Shown in pieces: positions 60,931-64,000 of a DNA stretch of 64,000 nt. Source of the stretch: Alphaproteobacteria bacterium. GTDB taxonomy: Bacteria; Pseudomonadota; Alphaproteobacteria; Micropepsales; Micropepsaceae. The notes beneath the pieces are model-generated. The model was not told the DNA's origin, ran no database searches, and saw nothing but the letters and a program-made list of their open reading frames with translations. Made by a program: the position numbers and the translations under genes. Each line of letters opens with the position of its first letter. Positions within the stretch are counted from its first letter, which is position 1. The stretch covers positions 1 through 64,000 of the forward strand of contig JAGOBA010000018.1 in assembly GCA_017983635.1 (NCBI GenBank). The letters run 5' to 3'.

Positions 60931-63900
60931 TCACGGCCTGTCGATTGTTGTTTTTGGCTCTACAGTTTCGCCAGTTTCTGTATTTCGATAGGCGTGTGTT
61001 TCAATTTTTGTTCCGTCCCGCGCAGTATAGTTGGAACTTCTGATTTTTTGCCAGCTACCCGGGCTGCCACCATATTGACCAATAAGTCGCGGCTCGTCGC
61101 GAAGTGGCACCTTCGTCCCGGCCCCTGCTATGGGCTCACCGCCCCCTGACATAAGATCGTCAACCTGCTGCTGGCTCGCATAGTTCTTTTCTTGCTTCAA
61201 ACGCTCGCCAACATCGGATCGGCCAGGAACTAGCGGCGGCAGCACTGGCGTTGGTGGTGGATCAGGATCAAGCCTTTGGTCAGGCCGATCCTGACTGTTC
61301 CGCCTGTCAGCCGGAGGTGGCGGGCTTCCGGGTCCAGAGACCGCGTTCCAGATGTCACCGCACCAATAGTAGCAAGCAACAGCAACCACCACCACAACGG
61401 TTCCGCCGACGACGACCGCCACACAGACGCCCGATGCCACACATAGTGCTGCCGCGCCTTCACCAGCCGGTACTAGCGGCAAAGCTGCGGCGACTTGCCC
61501 TGTTGGGTCATTTGCGTTCAGGGGATCATTGCCGACGTAGGTGTAGAGATTAGTCGACTGCTGATACCCCACCGGATCTGTCTGCAAGAACCGTCCGAGC
61601 GCAGGTGCGTAGTACCGCGCGCGGTAGTAGTAGAGCCCGGTCTCCGCATCGAGTCTGCGGCCCGTGTATCTGAATGGCACGCCCGCCGTGCTGCTCGCTG
61701 AGTTGCCGTAGGGGTCGTACGTGTACGGACCTTCGGTGAGGGCGCCGGTGGAATCCGCCATGGCGATGACGGAGCCTTGGCGGTCGGCGTGGAAGAATTT
61801 GAGCGTGTTCGTGATGCCCGCGACCGTGACCATGGCGATGGGTTGGTCGGTGCCGGGGCCGGGGATGTAGCGGCGGAGGATGTTGCCGTTGGTGTCGTAT
61901 TCGCCGATTTCTTCGTCGCCGGCGCTCAAGTAGTTCGTCAGAGTGCCGTTGACGGTTTTGGTCTGGCGGCGGCCGAGCGCGTCGTAGGTGTAGCTTACTG
62001 TGGCCCCAGATTTGGTTGCCGAGGTGAGGTGGTTCTCCGCGTCGTAACTGAATGTCCAGGTGCCGTCGGACGTGAGGTTTCCGTTCAGGTCGTAGGTCAG
62101 ATTTGCGGCGGCTTGGCCGCTCACCGTCAGGCTCGTGTACTGATCGAGCACGTTGGCGGCGTAGGTTCGCGTGTCCGGGGTGGCGACGGGTGGGAGCGGG
62201 GCCCAGGCGCTGTCGTTGGTGGCGGAGGATTTCAGCTTGCCGGATTTGTCGTAGGCGTGGCGGAAGACTTTGACCACTGACCCCGAGCTGAATCTGTGTT
62301 CCAGGCGCACGAGGTCGTTGTCGTCTTCGTAGGCGTAGGTGATCGACGACACCGGCGCGCCGGCGGTGGGGCCGAAGGCGAGTTGGGTGCGGCGGCCGAG
62401 TTGATCGTAACTGTAGCGCGCGATGGTGGCGACGGAACCGGCGAGGCCGGCCTTCACCTCGATCACCCGGTTCAGGCCGTCGTAGATGTACTCGGCGCGG
62501 TAGGTGTCCAGCCAGACGATGGCCGTGCGGTTTCCGGCGGTGTCGTATTCGTAGAGGATGTTCTTACTGTCGTGGCGGCCCTCGGTGATCACCCGGCCGT
62601 AGTTGTCGTAGACGTAGCTCGTGCTGCGCGCCGTGCCGCCGCTTGGCGTGAACGCGGCGCTCGTGCGTTTGCCCTCGCGGTCGTAGGCGAAGGCGTAGGC
62701 GCCGGAGGGCGTCGTGCGGGTGAGCTCGCGCGAGGAGGCGTCGTAGCTGAAGCCCAGCGTTTGGTTCGCCCGCGTCTTCAGCGAGGCGACTTCGCTGGCC
62801 ACGTTGAGCGTCGCGACCGTCGTGGTGCCATCGGCGAAGGTCGCCGTCTTGTCGCGCGCGTATTCGTCGAACGCGTAGGTCGTGTCGTAGGCGGTCGTGG
62901 CCTGCGCGCAGGCGGCATCCGAGCCCTTGGCGGGGCGCAGCCGCACGGGCTTGTCGAAGATCGCATAGCCGATGGAGCGATACGCCTGCGCGAGCGGCGT
63001 GCCCACGCCGCGCTGCTCGCAGGTGAGCCGGCCGCCGGCGTCATAAGCATAGGCCGTGATCCGCCCCTCGCCGTCGGTGGCGCTGGTCAGCCAATCGCGG
63101 CTGTCATAGGCGAAGTTGTCTTCGTCGAGATCGGGATCGGTGATTTTCGCGATGCGGCCGGAGGCGGTGTAGGTCGCGCTGCTCGTGACCCACACTGTCC
63201 CCGCCGCATCCTTCGCGCGTGCGACCTGCGTCAGCCGCCCGGAGGCGTCGTAGGCGAAGGTCTGGCGCGATTTGAGCGTGCCGGTCGCGGCACCCTCGTA
63301 CTCGCGGATGTCCACCATCCGCCGCGCCGCATCGTAGGACGCGGTCTTCGTGTTGCCGCGCGGATCGGCGGCCGACGTCAGGTTGCCCAGCGCATCCCAG
63401 GCAAACGTCGAGGTCAGCTTCACCGACGGCGCGGCCGAGGCATAAACGCTGGCCGCGCGGATGAGGCCGCGATGCGGCTGGGCGCCGGCCGTGTAGTCGA
63501 AGTCGAGCGCGCGATAGCCGGAGGCCGAGGTGTAGGTCTGCACAGAGGCCACAAACCCCTTGGCGTCATAGCTGGTATCGACCCGTTCGCCCTGCGCCCC
63601 GTCGACCCGCGTGAGCCGGCCGTAAGCGTCGTAGCCGCTCACCGCCGCCCGGTTCAGCGCGTCGAGGGATTTCGTCTGCGCGAGCGGCCAAGCCGCATTC
63701 GCGAACTCCGCCTTGGTGACGATGTTCGTGGAGCCCAGCGGCGTGCCGCCCAGATCGGTGCGCGGGTAGACGGTCGTTTCGGTGACGTTGTCGTAGAGGT
63801 CGTTCTTGAACGACGCGCGCTCCGAGTAGACGTTCGCGGGCTCGGCGCGCAGCCGCACCCGCTTCTCAATCACCCGCCCCGCGCCGTCGTTCGTGAACTC

Positions 63901-64000
63901 CGAGAGCCGGTTCAGCCGGTCGACAGTGTGGAAGAGGCGGCCGTTGGCGGGGTAAATGAGACACTTGAGACAGTGAGACACTGTCTCACTTCGCTTGTGC
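60931..64000 (-). CDS. RHS/YD-repeat polymorphic toxin, C-terminal about 1020 residues (5' end outside window)
   Basis: The reading frame is open to the window edge. Dozens of YD repeats (AYDAGGRLTCEQRG, YTYDALGRRQTKTVNG and others) form the cocoon-like shell. They are closed by the RHS core RYTGRRLDAETGLYYYRARY, FLQTDPVGYQQS and NDPLNANDPTG. After it come a hydrophobic stretch (VCVAVVVGGTVVVVVAVACY), a Pro/Asp-rich linker and a variable C-terminus of about 90 residues (RLIGQYGGSPGSWQKIRSSN, ETHAYRNTETGETVEPKTTI), the presumed toxin. Export route and toxin activity are not known. The GTG at 63981 is not necessarily the start, since the frame continues upstream of it. Confidence 0.88.
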   Translation of the reverse strand, partial: HKRSETVSHCLKCLIYPANGRLFHTVDRLNRLSEFTNDGAGRVIEKRVRLRAEPANVYSERASFKNDLYDNVTETTVYPRTDLGGTPLGSTNIVTKAEFANAAWPLAQTKSLDALNRAAVSGYDAYGRLTRVDGAQGERVDTSYDAKGFVASVQTYTSASGYRALDFDYTAGAQPHRGLIRAASVYASAAPSVKLTSTFAWDALGNLTSAADPRGNTKTASYDAARRMVDIREYEGAATGTLKSRQTFAYDASGRLTQVARAKDAAGTVWVTSSATYTASGRIAKITDPDLDEDNFAYDSRDWLTSATDGEGRITAYAYDAGGRLTCEQRGVGTPLAQAYRSIGYAIFDKPVRLRPAKGSDAACAQATTAYDTTYAFDEYARDKTATFADGTTTVATLNVASEVASLKTRANQTLGFSYDASSRELTRTTPSGAYAFAYDREGKRTSAAFTPSGGTARSTSYVYDNYGRVITEGRHDSKNILYEYDTAGNRTAIVWLDTYRAEYIYDGLNRVIEVKAGLAGSVATIARYSYDQLGRRTQLAFGPTAGAPVSSITYAYEDDNDLVRLEHRFSSGSVVKVFRHAYDKSGKLKSSATNDSAWAPLPPVATPDTRTYAANVLDQYTSLTVSGQAAANLTYDLNGNLTSDGTWTFSYDAENHLTSATKSGATVSYTYDALGRRQTKTVNGTLTNYLSAGDEEIGEYDTNGNILRRYIPGPGTDQPIAMVTVAGITNTLKFFHADRQGSVIAMADSTGALTEGPYTYDPYGNSASSTAGVPFRYTGRRLDAETGLYYYRARYYAPALGRFLQTDPVGYQQSTNLYTYVGNDPLNANDPTGQVAAALPLVPAGEGAAALCVASGVCVAVVVGGTVVVVVAVACYYWCGDIWNAVSGPGSPPPPADRRNSQDRPDQRLDPDPPPTPVLPPLVPGRSDVGERLKQEKNYASQQQVDDLMSGGGEPIAGAGTKVPLRDEPRLIGQYGGSPGSWQKIRSSNYTARDGTKIETHAYRNTETGETVEPKTTIDRP
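63973..63989. repeat. perfect 17-bp palindrome inside the RHS reading frame
   Basis: GTGAGACACTGTCTCAC is fully self-complementary around a central C. Adjacent TGAGACACTTGAGACAGTG adds two more GAGACA words. It sits where YD-repeat coding becomes atypical (VSHCLKCLIYP), at the window edge. Confidence 0.75.

Overview
The window is GC-rich, densely coding bacterial chromosome, and everything in it fits an alphaproteobacterium. Supporting signs are a xylB/xylC-like pair, a GTTC-N7-GTTC LexA-type box, a REP of the GGCCGGGTCAAGCCCGGCC kind, many ATGA gene overlaps and the lipid gene content. A Rhizomicrobium/Micropepsaceae-like organism is my guess, not something the sequence proves. No plasmid or phage backbone is seen. 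Accessory DNA is limited to the two ends and one island near 48.4-50.4 kb.

Left end (1-10.1 kb): the 3' end of an IS630-type element has inserted into the last codons of a xylonolactonase-like gene. Next comes a complete five-step histidine degradation set: hutU-hutH-hutG (minus strand), hutF (plus) and hutI (minus). It takes histidine through urocanate, imidazolonepropionate, formiminoglutamate and formylglutamate to glutamate and formate. hutI is translationally coupled to a sugar dehydrogenase/lactonase pair. A roughly 33-bp-arm palindromic repeat recurs in the gaps of this cluster.

10.6-27.3 kb, cell-surface glycan region: an unusual protein with an internal signal-like segment and a predicted beta-barrel, a UGT-like glycosyltransferase, then a minus-strand operon rfbB-rfbD-rfbA-rfbC (complete dTDP-L-rhamnose synthesis) followed by a glycosyltransferase-like gene and purC. 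Divergent from it is a four-gene plus-strand operon (membrane protein, GT2, GT4, sulfotransferase). Facing that is a 1322-residue protein combining an FkbM methyltransferase, a coiled coil, two YPDV modules, a GT2 and a GT4. The YPDV module is shared by several of these proteins and suggests a common assembly.

27.3-48.1 kb, chromosomal housekeeping and envelope genes: GNAT, a glycine-zipper protein, secreted and lipoproteins, a penicillin/AHL-acylase-type Ntn hydrolase, a double-DTG aspartic protease with a PDZ domain divergent from a TrmB-type regulator (with a readable promoter and operator), an esterase, a glycerolipid group (gpsA-plsB and a HAD-PlsC fusion), an aminotransferase, a methyltransferase, a FecR-domain protein and lepA.

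48.4-50.4 kb: a two-gene cassette of a TIR/SEFIR-domain protein with an unrecognised C-terminal domain plus a membrane-anchored partner. It is the best candidate in the window for an undescribed (defence-type) system. 50.5-58.3 kb: a cupin/SRPBCC/DUF3052-like/MarR operon under a giant DUF2339 membrane protein, a GH19 lysozyme/chitinase-like enzyme and tRNA-Ser(GGA).

Right end (58.3-64 kb): sequence without recognisable genes behind the tRNA, an IS21 remnant (istB complete, istA decayed), the 3' end of a group II intron (domain V/VI), and a polymorphic-toxin locus consisting of a large RHS protein running off the window and a small downstream gene that is probably its immunity gene.
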